The notes: a model not told the origin generated them from the letters alone. Positions 18,116 to 26,886 are shown, counted from the stretch's first letter. The stretch is DNA of 64,000 nucleotides from Verrucomicrobiia bacterium (GCA_035577545.1 DATLVI010000034.1:124001-188000), one strand, 5' to 3'. A program made the numbers and translations.

Positions 18116-18880
18116 ATGGATTCCCTCGGGCAGTATGCCATCCTGTTTGGAACCGGCTTGGCGGCGGGGTTCGTGGACACAGTTGCGGGTGGCGGAGGGC
18201 TGATCACATTGCCCATGCTGCTAAGTCTTGGGTTGCCGCCGAAGGACGCCTTGGGAACGAATAAATTCCAGTCATCCTTCGGCTCGGGCAGTGCAACGTT
18301 TCACTATGCCCGCGCCGGCGTGGTCAATCTTCAGGAATGTTGGTCGGGGATCTTATTCACCTTAGTTGGGACTTCGTTGGGGGCGCTGGCGGTGTTGCGG
18401 GTTGACCCGGCGTTCCTGAAGCAATTGATTCCGATCCTGCTCGTGGGGATTATCATCTATTTGATCGTGAGACCGGGAATCGGATCCAAAGAAATACAGC
18501 CGCGGATCAAGGCCGGAATGTTCTATCCAATTTTTGGGCTGGGTTTGGGGTTTTACGACGGGTTCTTCGGGCCAGGCACCGGATCATTCTGGGCGGTGGT
18601 GTTCATGTTCTTTCTGGGATTCAACATGACGAAGGCGACGGGTTACACCAAGGCGATGAATTTTACCAGTAACCTGTTCTCACTGATCGTTTTTATCATC
18701 GGTCGACGCGTCCACTACGACTATGGCGTGGTCATGGCGGCGGGACAACTCATTGGCGCGCGTTTTGGCGCCCGCGAAGTCATCCAACGAGGAGCAAGAT
18801 TCATTCGCCCGGTATTCCTAATAGTGGTCGTCGCCCTCACGCTGAAGCTGCTGTACGATGGTTTTTGGCCATCACATTGA
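18116..18880 (+). CDS. TauE/SafE family sulfite/anion permease
   Basis: 254-residue inner-membrane protein with about seven to eight hydrophobic segments. The two half-repeats of the TauE/SafE family (DUF81) are visible: GFVDTVAGGGGLITLPMLLSLGLPPKDALGTNK early on, and GFYDGFFGPGTGSFWAVVFMFFLGFNMTKATGYTK in the second half. Members export or import sulfonates, sulfite or other organic anions; the substrate here cannot be told. ATG at 18116 gives the standard short cytoplasmic N-terminus. It converges on yebC with a hairpin between them. Confidence 0.92.
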   Translation: MDSLGQYAILFGTGLAAGFVDTVAGGGGLITLPMLLSLGLPPKDALGTNKFQSSFGSGSATFHYARAGVVNLQECWSGILFTLVGTSLGALAVLRVDPAFLKQLIPILLVGIIIYLIVRPGIGSKEIQPRIKAGMFYPIFGLGLGFYDGFFGPGTGSFWAVVFMFFLGFNMTKATGYTKAMNFTSNLFSLIVFIIGRRVHYDYGVVMAAGQLIGARFGAREVIQRGARFIRPVFLIVVVALTLKLLYDGFWPSH

Positions 18881-18882
18881 CG

Positions 18883-18900
18883 CCGTTCGCTCTCGAACGG
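18883..18900. terminator. Hairpin between convergent genes (possible bidirectional terminator)
   Basis: Perfect 7-bp stem CCGTTCG/CGAACGG with a CTCT loop, filling the 23-bp gap between the stop codons of the permease and yebC. No strong T-tract on either side, so termination efficiency is uncertain. Confidence 0.5.
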
Positions 18901-18903
18901 CCA

Positions 18904-19623
18904 TCACTTCATCGCGGTGTAGACGCGATGGACGTCGTCGTGTTCGTCAATGGCGGTAAGGAACGCGATGACCTCGGGGCGCTGCGCTTCGGGCACGTCA
19001 ACAGTGTTCTTGGCGACGTAACTCATCTCGGAAGCCGTGACGATCCAGCCGGCGTTCGACAAAAACTTGCTCACGGTATCCAGATCGGCGGGATCGCAAA
19101 AAAAGCGCGCGCCGACGTGGCCGGCCGGCACATCATGGGTTTCCGGTTCGACGTTTTGGGCGCCCGCTTCGATGGCGACGGTCTCGAGGTCCTGCGCGGC
19201 ATTGGTGTGATGAGCTTCGACGACGCCGACGTGGTTGAACATCCAGGCGACGCTGCCAATGGCGCCGAGTTGGCCGGCCTTGAAGAGCACGCGAATCTCG
19301 GGCGCCGTGCGGCTGCGATTGTCGGTGAGACACTCGACGATGACCGGGACTTTGTGTGGTGCGAAGCCTTCGTAAGTCACGAGTTCATAGTTGACCTGCT
19401 CGCCCGTGAGTCCCGCGCCCTTTTTCACAGCCCGCTCAATCGTATCGCGGGGCACGGAATGTTTCTTCGCGGCCTCGATCGCGGCGAACAACCGCGCGTT
19501 CAGGTCGGGATCGGCGCCGCCCGCCTTGGCAGCGACAACGATTTCCTTGGCGAGTTTGCCGAATACTTGCCCACGCTTCAACGCGCTCGCTTCACGGCCC
19601 TTTTGTTTCCATTGTGCGCCCAT
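18904..19623 (-). CDS. YebC/PmpR family protein (TACO1-like)
   Basis: 239-residue cytoplasmic protein of full family length. Recognisable N-terminus MGAQWKQKGREASALKRGQVFGKLAKEIVVAAKAGG, then AKKHSVPRDTIERAVKKG, YEGFAPHKVPVIVECLTDNRSRTAPEIR and the late GAQNVEPE region. The family was described as a transcription regulator; more recent work on some members links it to relief of ribosome stalling at proline runs. Usually YebC sits beside ruvC; here the neighbours are a permease and a small secreted protein. Confidence 0.93.
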   Translation of the reverse strand: MGAQWKQKGREASALKRGQVFGKLAKEIVVAAKAGGADPDLNARLFAAIEAAKKHSVPRDTIERAVKKGAGLTGEQVNYELVTYEGFAPHKVPVIVECLTDNRSRTAPEIRVLFKAGQLGAIGSVAWMFNHVGVVEAHHTNAAQDLETVAIEAGAQNVEPETHDVPAGHVGARFFCDPADLDTVSKFLSNAGWIVTASEMSYVAKNTVDVPEAQRPEVIAFLTAIDEHDDVHRVYTAMK

Positions 19624-19772
19624 AGCGGGTCAGTCATAGCAGCGTGGCAGAGGCATGTGCAAGTGCGAACCGACGGAGTCAGTTTGCGATTGCAACACGG
19701 CTCTCGTTGCCGCCGCCGATTTTTCGGCCGACGGCGACAGAGCCTGCGAACGGGTGTAGCTACGCAGTTGGA

Positions 19773-20174
19773 TTACGGAGTCTTGTTTTCGATCTCGCGC
19801 TGTTTCTCGCTGGGATTGGCGCCCGGATGCCACATGCTGTGGGCCAGAACGGTCCCGCCGGACTGGGCATACAGCACATGCACTTCTTCGCCAACCTTGA
19901 AATCGCCCAGCGCCGCCGGGCCTTTCTTATGTTTGACGAAAAGCAGGCTGTCCTTGGTAACGGTCATGGTCAACGCCCCCTTTTCCTTGCTCTTGACGGT
20001 CACCGTGCCGGCGGTGGTGTCGATGGCCGTGATCGATCCGTGGTACTTCAGATCGTGCTTCATGTCCTGGTTGAACTGGTTGGGCTGTTTGTCCGCAGCA
20101 GCCGCCAACCCTGGCGCGACGGCCGGGGTCAGCAATGCGGCGCACAATATAACGCGAGCCAGATGTCCCTTCAT
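19773..20174 (-). CDS. Small secreted protein, DUF5666-like
   Basis: 133-residue exported protein. A signal peptide (ARVILCAALLTPAVAPGLAAA) is followed by a single beta-barrel-like domain (YHGSITAIDTTAGTVTVKSKEKGALTMTVTKDSLLFV...FKVGEEVHVLYAQSGG). The same scheme (GxVxxVDxxxGxVxVK, then VGDxVxVxY) is seen in the small protein at 29872-30285. ATG at 20174 has a strong AGGAGG six nt upstream and gives a proper signal peptide, so the longer frame to 20255 is rejected. Function unknown. Confidence 0.78.
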   Translation of the reverse strand: MKGHLARVILCAALLTPAVAPGLAAAADKQPNQFNQDMKHDLKYHGSITAIDTTAGTVTVKSKEKGALTMTVTKDSLLFVKHKKGPAALGDFKVGEEVHVLYAQSGGTVLAHSMWHPGANPSEKQREIENKTP

Positions 20175-20289
20175 TTTGTCCTCCTTTGACAATCGGATAT
20201 CGGTTGCTGTTGGACTTGATGAATACAGGAATTTCCTCCCGGCTTCAAGCCCCAAGCAGCGCGTGTCTGGAGAAGTCGGTGCGCTAAGC

Positions 20290-21768
20290 TTAGTGTCTAT
20301 AGTGACGGCTGAGTTTGCGGATGCGACGGACTTGGTAGGCGACGACCCAGCCGAGGACGACGAGCAACGTTAAGAAAACGAAGTGCCAGTGAGGCGGAGG
20401 CATGACCTGGTAATGAAGGTAGCCATCCGCCACCAGCACCGCGTAGCCGACCACGGAAGTGAGAGTGACCAACCAGACGATCTGTTCACGAAGCCAGAGT
20501 CCCGCGCCGGTAATCGCCAGCGCGTAGCCGGCGACCAGCGCGCTGTTGGCCGCGCCCAGGATACGGATCAACGTCGTCATCAGCAGCACGTCGGCGGCTG
20601 CCCACATCAGGCGCGCGTAATGGTTCCAGCGCTCCTTCTCGAGCAACCATTGGCAGAAGATCGATACGACGCCCCATACAGCCAGGGTGATTAAAACATT
20701 TTTTTGTTGCGGCAGCAGCTCGTCATGGAACACATGGTAGTTGATCTGGGCGATCACAGCGCAGGCCGCCAGTCCGCTGAGACGCGCCACGAGGGCCGGT
20801 TGACGACGCGCCCAGCTTTGCAGCTGATGTACCAATCCCAAAGGCCGTGACTCGACTGCTTCACCGCGCAGAAACCGGTCCAAATCATCGGCCAGGGCGG
20901 CGGCGGACGCGTAGCGTTGCTCCGGCCGTTTCTCGAGGCAGCGGAGGCAAATCGTTTCCAGCTCCGCCGGGATCTGCGCATTGAGTTGGCGTGGTCGCGG
21001 CGGCTCGCCTTCCATGACCTGCACCAGCGTGTCCACCGTGGAGGCCGCCTCAAAGGGCGGACGGTTCGCCATGAGGTGGTAGAGCACCGCGCCGAGGCCG
21101 AAAACATCCGTGCGCGGGCTGACGAGCGTGCCAGCCGCCTGCTCTGGCGCCATATAATTGGGCGTGCCCGCAACCGTCAAGGGCATGCCGGACTTGTCAT
21201 TGCGATCCAGCAACATCGCCAACCCGAAGTCCGTCACGAATGGCCGCTCTTGCTCATCGATGATGATGTTGGAAGGTTTCAGGTCCCGGTGCAGGATGCC
21301 CTGCGAATGGAGGTGGTCGATGGCGCGCGCGACGGCGCTGATCAGTTCGGCGATCTCCTCAAACGTCAACCGACGGGTTTGCATCACGTCCGCCAAACTC
21401 CGCCCCACAATGTATTCCATCGCGAAGAAATGGTTCCCGCGCACCTCCCCCGCGTCGTAGACGCGAACGACGTTGGCGTGCTGTAGTTTGGCGGCGGCCC
21501 GCGCCTCGTCGCGGAAACGTTGCACTTGCTGCGGCGTGGCCAGCCGGCCGGCAAGGATGACTTTGATAGCGACCAAACGATCGAGGTCTCGTTGACGGGC
21601 CTTGTAGACGACGCCCATCGCGCCGCGGCCCAACTCCTCGAGCAACTCGTAGTTGCCGAAGTCCGTGTGCAGTTGAATCCCGACAGGTGAACCATCAAAG
21701 ATCGGTTCATCGGGCGCATAGCCAATCGGGTCCGGGATAGTCTTTGCGCTTTGCGCCGGCTCGCTCAT
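20290..21768 (-). CDS. Ser/Thr protein kinase with membrane-embedded C-terminus
   Basis: 492-residue PknB-like kinase. The catalytic domain (about 38-310) is complete: glycine loop LGRGAMGVVYKA, lysine in VAIKVI, catalytic loop HRDLKPSN, metal-binding DFG, activation-segment GTPNYMAPEQ. The C-terminal third holds about five or six hydrophobic segments instead of an extracellular PASTA domain, so sensing probably occurs in the membrane or through partners. ATG at 21768 was preferred over TTG at 21810. Divergent from a small secreted protein gene; no cognate phosphatase nearby. Confidence 0.92.
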   Translation of the reverse strand: MSEPAQSAKTIPDPIGYAPDEPIFDGSPVGIQLHTDFGNYELLEELGRGAMGVVYKARQRDLDRLVAIKVILAGRLATPQQVQRFRDEARAAAKLQHANVVRVYDAGEVRGNHFFAMEYIVGRSLADVMQTRRLTFEEIAELISAVARAIDHLHSQGILHRDLKPSNIIIDEQERPFVTDFGLAMLLDRNDKSGMPLTVAGTPNYMAPEQAAGTLVSPRTDVFGLGAVLYHLMANRPPFEAASTVDTLVQVMEGEPPRPRQLNAQIPAELETICLRCLEKRPEQRYASAAALADDLDRFLRGEAVESRPLGLVHQLQSWARRQPALVARLSGLAACAVIAQINYHVFHDELLPQQKNVLITLAVWGVVSIFCQWLLEKERWNHYARLMWAAADVLLMTTLIRILGAANSALVAGYALAITGAGLWLREQIVWLVTLTSVVGYAVLVADGYLHYQVMPPPHWHFVFLTLLVVLGWVVAYQVRRIRKLSRHYRH

Positions 21769-21919
21769 CGGTGTGCCCTTCCCAGCCGGGTCATTGTAGC
21801 GCGGGTGCAAACCTTGTCGAGTGCGAAAGCCCGGGGGCTCACACCGTGACGAATATAGAGCAACGGTTGCAAGGTGAATGAGAAAGGCCTATATTTTACA
21901 GTTGGAAAGGAGACACACA

Positions 21920-22390
21920 ATGAAATGGCTATCGGTGACATTCCCGGTTGTATTAAGCCTCTGCGTCGCTTGTTCGCTGAACGCCGCCGCCAAGGACAAG
22001 GAAGAGACGAAAGTAGGCGACACCGCCTTCACGGCGTACGACGGCTCGCAAAGTTGGCCGACCGGCACCAACGCGGAGATCAACAAGGACTACTCGATCC
22101 CCATCTACGTCGGCCTGCCGGACAAAAGCTACAAGGTGCTCGGCCGCATTACCGACAAACGCGATGAAGGTGTCGAAGTCGTCGGCAAGGCCTTCGACGA
22201 AGGACTCGGCTCGGAAAAACACCGGATGCGCAACGTCGCCAACCAGGCCAAACAGCATGGCGCCGATGCCGTCGTCGTGACCGATGACGAGAAGGTGATC
22301 AAGGTCTTCAATCTCACCAGCAAGGAACTCCACGAATCCACGCCGCTCTTCAAGCACGAACACAGTGTGGTACTCGCCGTGAAATTCTAA
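21920..22390 (+). CDS. Small exported protein (possible lipoprotein)
   Basis: 156 residues. The N-terminal hydrophobic signal (WLSVTFPVVLSLCVACS) contains Cys18 in a marginal lipobox. The mature part includes YKVLGRITDKRDEGVEVVGKAF and KQHGADAVVVTDDEK, a pattern of small alpha/beta surface lipoproteins in which a heavy-metal-binding-like fold (YbjQ type) senses nothing known. ATG at 21920 has AAAGGAG eight nt upstream; an upstream ATG at 21878 lacks such a site. Divergent from the kinase gene, convergent with the Gre-like gene. Function unknown. Confidence 0.7.
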   Translation: MKWLSVTFPVVLSLCVACSLNAAAKDKEETKVGDTAFTAYDGSQSWPTGTNAEINKDYSIPIYVGLPDKSYKVLGRITDKRDEGVEVVGKAFDEGLGSEKHRMRNVANQAKQHGADAVVVTDDEKVIKVFNLTSKELHESTPLFKHEHSVVLAVKF

Positions 22391-22403
22391 ACGTGACAGA
22401 CGC

Positions 22404-22886
22404 TCAGCGGACCGACGCAATGCGGAATTCCTGCGCCGGTCCGCGCGTCTGAAACTTGATCGAGTCGCCCGTTTTCTTCCCGAGTAACTGCTGGCCAAGA
22501 GGGGACTCGGGGGTGATGACGAGGATCTCCGTCCCTTTGTGACGGATCTCCATCCCGCCGCCTTTCGGGCCGAGGAAGTGCAGGCTGCGCGTTCCGTCGA
22601 ATTCCAACTCCACCAGGGCCGTCACATCGATGGGGGTCTTTTCCAGAAACTTTTTCAGTTCGAGCGCCTGGTAAACCGCCAGCGCCTGTTCGGTTTCGGT
22701 GGCCATACGGGCTTGCGAACTGGCGAGGTACGCCGTCTCAAGCCCGCGCGTATCGTACTTGTCCTCGGGCTTGCTCTGTTCGTCGGACGCATCGGCATGC
22801 ATCGCCCGCGAAGCTCCCGCGAGGGTGGTGAGTTGCTCGGTAAGCTGCTCGATAATCAGCCCGACAATGACGCGCTTGGAGATCAC
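22404..22886 (-). CDS. GreA/GreB-type C-terminal domain protein
   Basis: 160-residue cytoplasmic protein. The C-terminal half has the FKBP-like Gre domain signature ITPESPLGQQLLGKKTGDSIKF. The N-terminal half is helical but shorter and lacks the usual Gre coiled coil with conserved acidic tip, so it may bind RNA polymerase without cleaving transcripts (Rnk- or Gfh-like behaviour is inference). GTG start at 22886. It follows infA on the same strand with a 15-bp gap, suggesting a shared transcript. Confidence 0.75.
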   Translation of the reverse strand: MISKRVIVGLIIEQLTEQLTTLAGASRAMHADASDEQSKPEDKYDTRGLETAYLASSQARMATETEQALAVYQALELKKFLEKTPIDVTALVELEFDGTRSLHFLGPKGGGMEIRHKGTEILVITPESPLGQQLLGKKTGDSIKFQTRGPAQEFRIASVR

Positions 22887-22901
22887 AACAGCGCTGCGGG
22901 C

Positions 22902-23117
22902 CTAACTGAGGCGGTAAACAATGCGGGCTTTGCCGAGGTCGTACGGCGTCATTTCCATCTTCACGCGATCGCCGATGGACAGGCGGATGAACCGTTTGCG
23001 CATCTTGCCCGAGATATGGGCCAACACTTGACGTTTGTTCTGCAGCTCGACATGAAACATCGTGCCGGGCAGGACTTTCGTCACGACACCTTCGACATCA
23101 ACTAGTTGGTCCATCAT
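22902..23117 (-). CDS. infA: Translation initiation factor IF-1
   Basis: 71-residue S1/OB-fold protein that binds the ribosomal A site during initiation. Characteristic sequence: [59 protein letters not shown]. Full length. The start is at the paired ATGs at 23117/23114; no Shine-Dalgarno sequence precedes it. Directly upstream is the 1.2-kb repeat-rich region, and a Gre-like gene lies downstream. IF-1 usually sits in ribosomal-protein operons; here it stands apart, and another copy elsewhere is possible. Confidence 0.92.
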   Translation of the reverse strand: MMDQLVDVEGVVTKVLPGTMFHVELQNKRQVLAHISGKMRKRFIRLSIGDRVKMEMTPYDLGKARIVYRLS

Positions 23118-23452
23118 AATATATGTACTATCGCTTTCCTTGGCCGCCCAAGCAGCCGGATCCGTCGGGACCCTTAATAGACCACATTTCCGCGGCGAAC
23201 GCAAGCCACGAATCTGCCCGCCCGCCCCGAATTCCTTTCGGGGCGGGGGATTCACAACCCCTCAGCGGCTTCGTTTCCCCTAAAAGAACCCATATTTCAA
23301 AGAACAATCACTCTAAACTGACCCTAAACCCCTCACCGGTGGGTTCGTTTTCCAAACCGAGTCGGACGAGATGCCGCGAAGTAGTTGTCGCGGCAACCGA
23401 ACCCCACCAAAATCGCCATCCGAGTCGCGCCGTAGCCTTAGCGAAGGCGAAC

Positions 23453-23484
23453 CGGTGGGTTCGTTTTCCAAAACGAACCCACCG
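23453..23484. repeat. 32-bp perfect palindrome with 15-bp arms
   Basis: Arms CGGTGGGTTCGTTTT and AAAACGAACCCACCG separated by only CC. The core GGGTTCGTT/AACGAACCC is the same as in the hairpin of the 150-bp elements at 15171 and 52051, with different outer bases (CGGT instead of AAAT). Half-copies lie at 23337-23358 and 23555-23570. Confidence 0.85.
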
Positions 23485-23608
23485 ATTTCTCTCGTAACTT
23501 TCAAATGCAACCAATGCATTCATAGGCACATCCATAAAAAACTTCGCCAAAAAACGGTGGGTTCGTTTGGTAGAACGGCACATTTCTTTCGCTCGCGTCT
23601 CCCCGGCT

Positions 23609-23635
23609 GTCACCCTGAGCGAAGTCGAAGGGTCT
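23609..23635. repeat. Dispersed CACCCTGAGCGAAGTCGAAGGG repeat
   Basis: The segment TGTCACCCTGAGCGAAGTCGAAGGGTCTC belongs to a repeat whose translations (HPERS- or TSLRVT-like) I recognise from many environmental genomes. ACCCT and AGGGT form short inverted ends. One copy seen in this window. Confidence 0.6.
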
Positions 23636-24330
23636 CTCACTCGCAGAGCGGCACGAGCAGATAATTCCCGCCTTGGTCTCACCGATCAATCTCCCAAACC
23701 AGATCTGTCCATCCTTTGAGCGTTGAACGTTCATCCGTTCTAGACCCATCCGCGTAATGTATTCCGGTTCCAATAGATAAGGGGGGAGTTCGTTTCGCAG
23801 TTTGCGTATTTTTCAAAACCCCTGCCTCGCCAGTTGTAGCGGCGCTTCTGTGAAGCGCCGTTTCGCTCTGCGCGGGTTGATCGCGCCGTTGTGCGCCGAT
23901 CTCCTGACCGCGCACGTTAATCGACCGATCGGTCTCCCGGATCATTTCCACCACGCCCTTTCCCCATTGCCAATCCGAAATCGGCAATCGAAAATCCAAA
24001 ATGTCCGCATGGTTTCTCACCATACCCCTCCCAAACTACCCTGTCCAGCAAAATATATCGTTTTACGATATGCGGACAGATGCCCCTCCCGAGTCGGACG
24101 AGTCCGTCCTTCGTAGTCTTGGCGAAGTAGGCTCCTCCATCTCGTCCGCCATAGCGCGTAGCGCGGCGGCGGAAGCTCGAAGAGCGGCGGCGAATCGGAG
24201 GGACAGGAAGTGGGTACTTCTCGCGCCTTCCGTTGTAGCCGTGCTTGCTAAGCGCGGGCCGTTGCAACCGCGGGCGCTGACTGCCGGAGGATGGTTGTGT
24301 ATTCGCACCCAACCTGTTACAATTCCTCCA

Positions 24331-24540
24331 ATGAACCTGCACCTCGACGAAACCATTCGGCGGAACCTCCGCAAGACGCCTGACGAGCGCGTCGAGACCT
24401 TGATGGCTGCGCTCCGCGAAGTCGAAGCCCGTGGCCAATGGCCGAAAACCGACCGCAAAGCCAAGGAGCAGCGCATTCTGTGTTCGATCCGCGATCACCA
24501 AGCAGAATCGGCGAGACACGAAACCACCGCTCAACCGTAG
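24331..24540 (+). CDS. Possible small protein, unknown
   Basis: 69 codons from an ATG: acidic/basic, predicted mostly helical (LDETIRRNLRKTPDERVETLMAALREVEARGQW). No Shine-Dalgarno sequence. It sits between two repeat-rich stretches, and its stop codon lies directly before a hairpin. The composition is protein-like rather than repeat-derived, but I recognise no family. It could be a chance open frame. Confidence 0.4.
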   Translation: MNLHLDETIRRNLRKTPDERVETLMAALREVEARGQWPKTDRKAKEQRILCSIRDHQAESARHETTAQP

Positions 24541-24674
24541 AACGGGCGTCCCGCCCGTTTGTTTGGGCGGAATCCCCCCTGAAGTTGTAGGCCGCGTGCC
24601 CTCACGCGGCGGGGATAAAGGGGCGGATGCCTCGATTCCTCACTCTGTCATGCTGAGTCCCGTCATGCGACGGG
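24541..24674. repeat. Array of three different perfect hairpins
   Basis: AACGGGCG/CGCCCGTT at 24541-24559, GCCGCGTG/CACGCGGC at 24591-24610, and CCCGTC/GACGGG at 24659-24674. The first is the same family as 53071-53091. No gene is visible in this stretch. Confidence 0.7.
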
Positions 24675-24719
24675 ATTCCACAGGATTGCGGGGCTTGGGC
24701 CAGTTCATCCGGAAGAAGC

Positions 24720-25040
24720 TCACCACGGCCCCAGACCGTCACCGAAATAAATCCCCCGATACAACCGTGGCCGCGGTCTCGGTGTGTATCCGCAGATCCT
24801 TCCACTCAGGATCTTGACCGCCACACGTGTAAATTGCTCCTTCGGCGTCTCCGGCGGATACCACCGCCTCAACTTCATCGCCAGCTTTTCGTCCCGCCGC
24901 AACCAGTCCAACCCACAAGCCAGCGCCGCGAACAGGATCTCCTCGTTGCTGTACTGCGGGTGTCGGTCCCGCAAATCCTCCAGCCAGGCCTCGAACCGCT
25001 TTGGCAGGTTCACTTGAAAAGTTTGTCCCCACTTCAACAT
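24720..25040 (-). CDS. Small hypothetical protein coupled to SRAP gene
   Basis: 106 residues. The N-terminal part (WGQTFQVNLPKRFEAWLEDLRDRHPQYSNEEILFAALACGLDWLRRDEKL) looks like a ribbon-helix-helix-type or small helical domain. The C-terminus is rich in Arg and Pro. Its ATG lies inside the last codons of the SRAP gene (7-bp overlap), which suggests coupled translation. No family recognised; the overlap and the protein-like composition are the support. Confidence 0.5.
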   Translation of the reverse strand: MLKWGQTFQVNLPKRFEAWLEDLRDRHPQYSNEEILFAALACGLDWLRRDEKLAMKLRRWYPPETPKEQFTRVAVKILSGRICGYTPRPRPRLYRGIYFGDGLGPW

Positions 25041-25801
25041 GATGCACCCTCCGTTATGGCTTCGATGTTACTCGCCTTGTCAACCACCGGCGAATTCACG
25101 TCCCGCGACACCGGGTAAAACTCCAACTCCTCCGCCGGATACTGCTTCAACAGCGGCAATAGCTTCTCCGGGTCCTGAGTTTTCGGGTCCAACCACGCCG
25201 CCTCATCGTCCCGTGTCAGGATGACCGGCATCCGCTCATGCAGCGCTTTCAACAACTCATTCGCTTCGGTCGTGATGATGGTGCAAGACAGGATTTCTTC
25301 GCCGTCGGGCGACTTCCAATGCTCCCAAAGGCCGGCAAACCCAAACGGCTCCCGGCTCTTCAACACGATCCGCACGGGCTGTTTCATCTTCCCGGCGATC
25401 TTATCTGCCGTCATTGGAAAGGCCATAGTCAGTAACCCACTCGGACGGGGGTGTTGTCTGAGCTTGGCGATAGTGGGCCATTCATAAAACCCGTCCGCCG
25501 GAATGATGCACCGCCGTTTCTTCAGCGCTGCCCGAAAAGCCGGCTTTTCCGCCAGGGTTTCAACTCGCGCGTTGATCATCCGATTGCCAATACTGGCGTC
25601 CTTCGCCCAGGACGGAATCAGCCCCCATTGCATCGGCTTCAAATATCGCTTCCCGTCATCACCCACGACAATCACAGCCTGTGTCGGGGCGATGTTGTAC
25701 TTGGGCGGCAAACACGTCGCCCAATCCTCCGTCGGCATTGGCGCGCCGAACCGGTCAGCCACCTTCTTCAAATCCGCAGTTAGGGTGTAGCGGCCACACA
25801 T
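25034..25801 (-). CDS. SRAP domain protein (YedK/HMCES-like)
   Basis: 255-residue protein of the family that crosslinks to abasic sites in single-stranded DNA. MCGRYTL at the start supplies catalytic Cys2 after Met removal, which fixes the start at 25801 even though an open frame extends to 25852. Further motifs: YNIAPTQ, MQWGLIPSWAKD, NARVETL, RCIIPADGFYEW, FAGLWEHWKSPDG, and the active-site His in LHERMPVIL. Full length. The neighbour downstream overlaps. Located at the edge of the repeat-rich accessory stretch. Confidence 0.95.
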   Translation of the reverse strand: MCGRYTLTADLKKVADRFGAPMPTEDWATCLPPKYNIAPTQAVIVVGDDGKRYLKPMQWGLIPSWAKDASIGNRMINARVETLAEKPAFRAALKKRRCIIPADGFYEWPTIAKLRQHPRPSGLLTMAFPMTADKIAGKMKQPVRIVLKSREPFGFAGLWEHWKSPDGEEILSCTIITTEANELLKALHERMPVILTRDDEAAWLDPKTQDPEKLLPLLKQYPAEELEFYPVSRDVNSPVVDKASNIEAITEGASC

Positions 25802-26004
25802 GCCACTCACATAATAATCGCGGGCGCCCTCGCGAGCAGCGTTTTGGCACACCAGTTAAATGCGCAATATATAGGCCTGACTCAAGGCCTTATTTTCAGA
25901 GCCGGCCCGGTCAAGGACTTCGCAGAAGTTGCTCAGATTTGAAACTGGACTGCTGAATTGTAGGCGGTATCATAAAGGTCTTTTAACAATCGCGCGGAGT
26001 TACT

Positions 26005-26772
26005 ATGAATGACACTTCAAAGATCCATTTCGCATACATCATCGGAATTCTACTGGCTGTTGACATTCTGGTGCTTACAATCAAGTGGGGCGCCATACAG
26101 GAGTTAGTTAACTATTTGACGTTCGCGCTTACGTTGACTTCCCTTGTGTTATCACTTCTAGCGATTGTGTACGCCTTTTTTTCCAACGCCACTCATTCCC
26201 GCCAGGCAGGAATGCTGGAACGCGCGTCGAAAGAAATCGGTGACGCGTCGGGCATGCTGATCCATTCCACTGCGGAATTAGAAAAGAAAGTGGGAAACGT
26301 TCCGAGCTTGCTTCAGGAAATGGGGTCGAAAGTCGAGGCCACACGTGTGATGGTCGAGTCATATTCCAACAAATTCGCTGAGGGGGCTCCGCCAGAGAAG
26401 ATGCCGCAGGATCGAGCAAAAATGATTGAGCGATTAGCACAGTACACATCAAATCTCGGGTTCGTAGCACTAGCTGTTGCCCATACTTCGTTCCACTCAA
26501 AAAAATCGTTTACGCTCAAGGATATTGCCTCGAAAGTTTCGCACAAGGATCTGGCGTTCGATATTGATTACGCCTATGGATGGCTAATAGCCTTCGACTG
26601 TCTGGGATTCCTCTCTATCTCGATCAAAGAAAGCATATGGACAGTAACTGAATTTGATAGCTCACTGTGGGACGCTCTTAAGGGGAGGCCGGACAGACTG
26701 GCCGCGAAAAACAATCCTTCGGTTGAGCGGATCAAAAAGAGTCTTATATTGGTCGCGCAGTTTTTCGCGTAG
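26005..26772 (+). CDS. Two-helix membrane protein of unknown function
   Basis: 255 residues. Two adjacent transmembrane helices at the N-terminus (FAYIIGILLAVDILVLTI; LTFALTLTSLVLSLLAIVYAFF), then a predicted coiled coil (about 65-135) and a soluble C-terminal domain (about 140-255; RAKMIERLAQYTSNLGFVALAVAHTSF). Lower GC than its neighbours. No recognised domain. It is alone on its strand in an accessory stretch with gene fragments, so recent acquisition is plausible. Confidence 0.6.
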   Translation: MNDTSKIHFAYIIGILLAVDILVLTIKWGAIQELVNYLTFALTLTSLVLSLLAIVYAFFSNATHSRQAGMLERASKEIGDASGMLIHSTAELEKKVGNVPSLLQEMGSKVEATRVMVESYSNKFAEGAPPEKMPQDRAKMIERLAQYTSNLGFVALAVAHTSFHSKKSFTLKDIASKVSHKDLAFDIDYAYGWLIAFDCLGFLSISIKESIWTVTEFDSSLWDALKGRPDRLAAKNNPSVERIKKSLILVAQFFA

Positions 26773-26886
26773 ACGCGTTTGGATGCCCAAGGGCTCAACT
26801 CCGGACATGTGACATCCTCACGCGCTTCCTCTCGGCAAATCATCCGTTGATTGAAATGGTGCGACTGTCTTGATAGATTCAAGACC

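Larger units (their letters stand above)
23118..24330. repeat. 1.2-kb gene-free region rich in dispersed repeats
   Basis: I see no credible gene here; the open frames are translations of repeats. Contents: a GCCCCGAA/TTCGGGGC-type hairpin at about 23223-23243; GGTGGGTTCGTTT words at 23338, 23454 and 23556 related to the 150-bp elements; a GAGTCGGACG composite repeat at 23356-23396 containing CCGCGA-8nt-TCGCGG; the CACCCTGAGCGAAGTCGAAGGG repeat near 23611; and another GAGTCGGAC at 24093. It looks like a repeat landing zone upstream of infA. Confidence 0.65.

Noticed and set aside
18865-20373. 502-codon forward open frame
   Set aside because: Antisense to yebC and the small secreted protein gene; no recognisable domain. 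Long antisense frames are expected at this GC content.
23123-23773. Several open frames of 60-125 codons
   Set aside because: All are translations of dispersed repeats (NEPT/KRTH and HPERS-like peptides) with no independent coding signal.
23118-24674. CRISPR array
   Set aside because: Repeats are palindromic, of several families and irregularly spaced; there are no spacers of uniform length and no cas genes.
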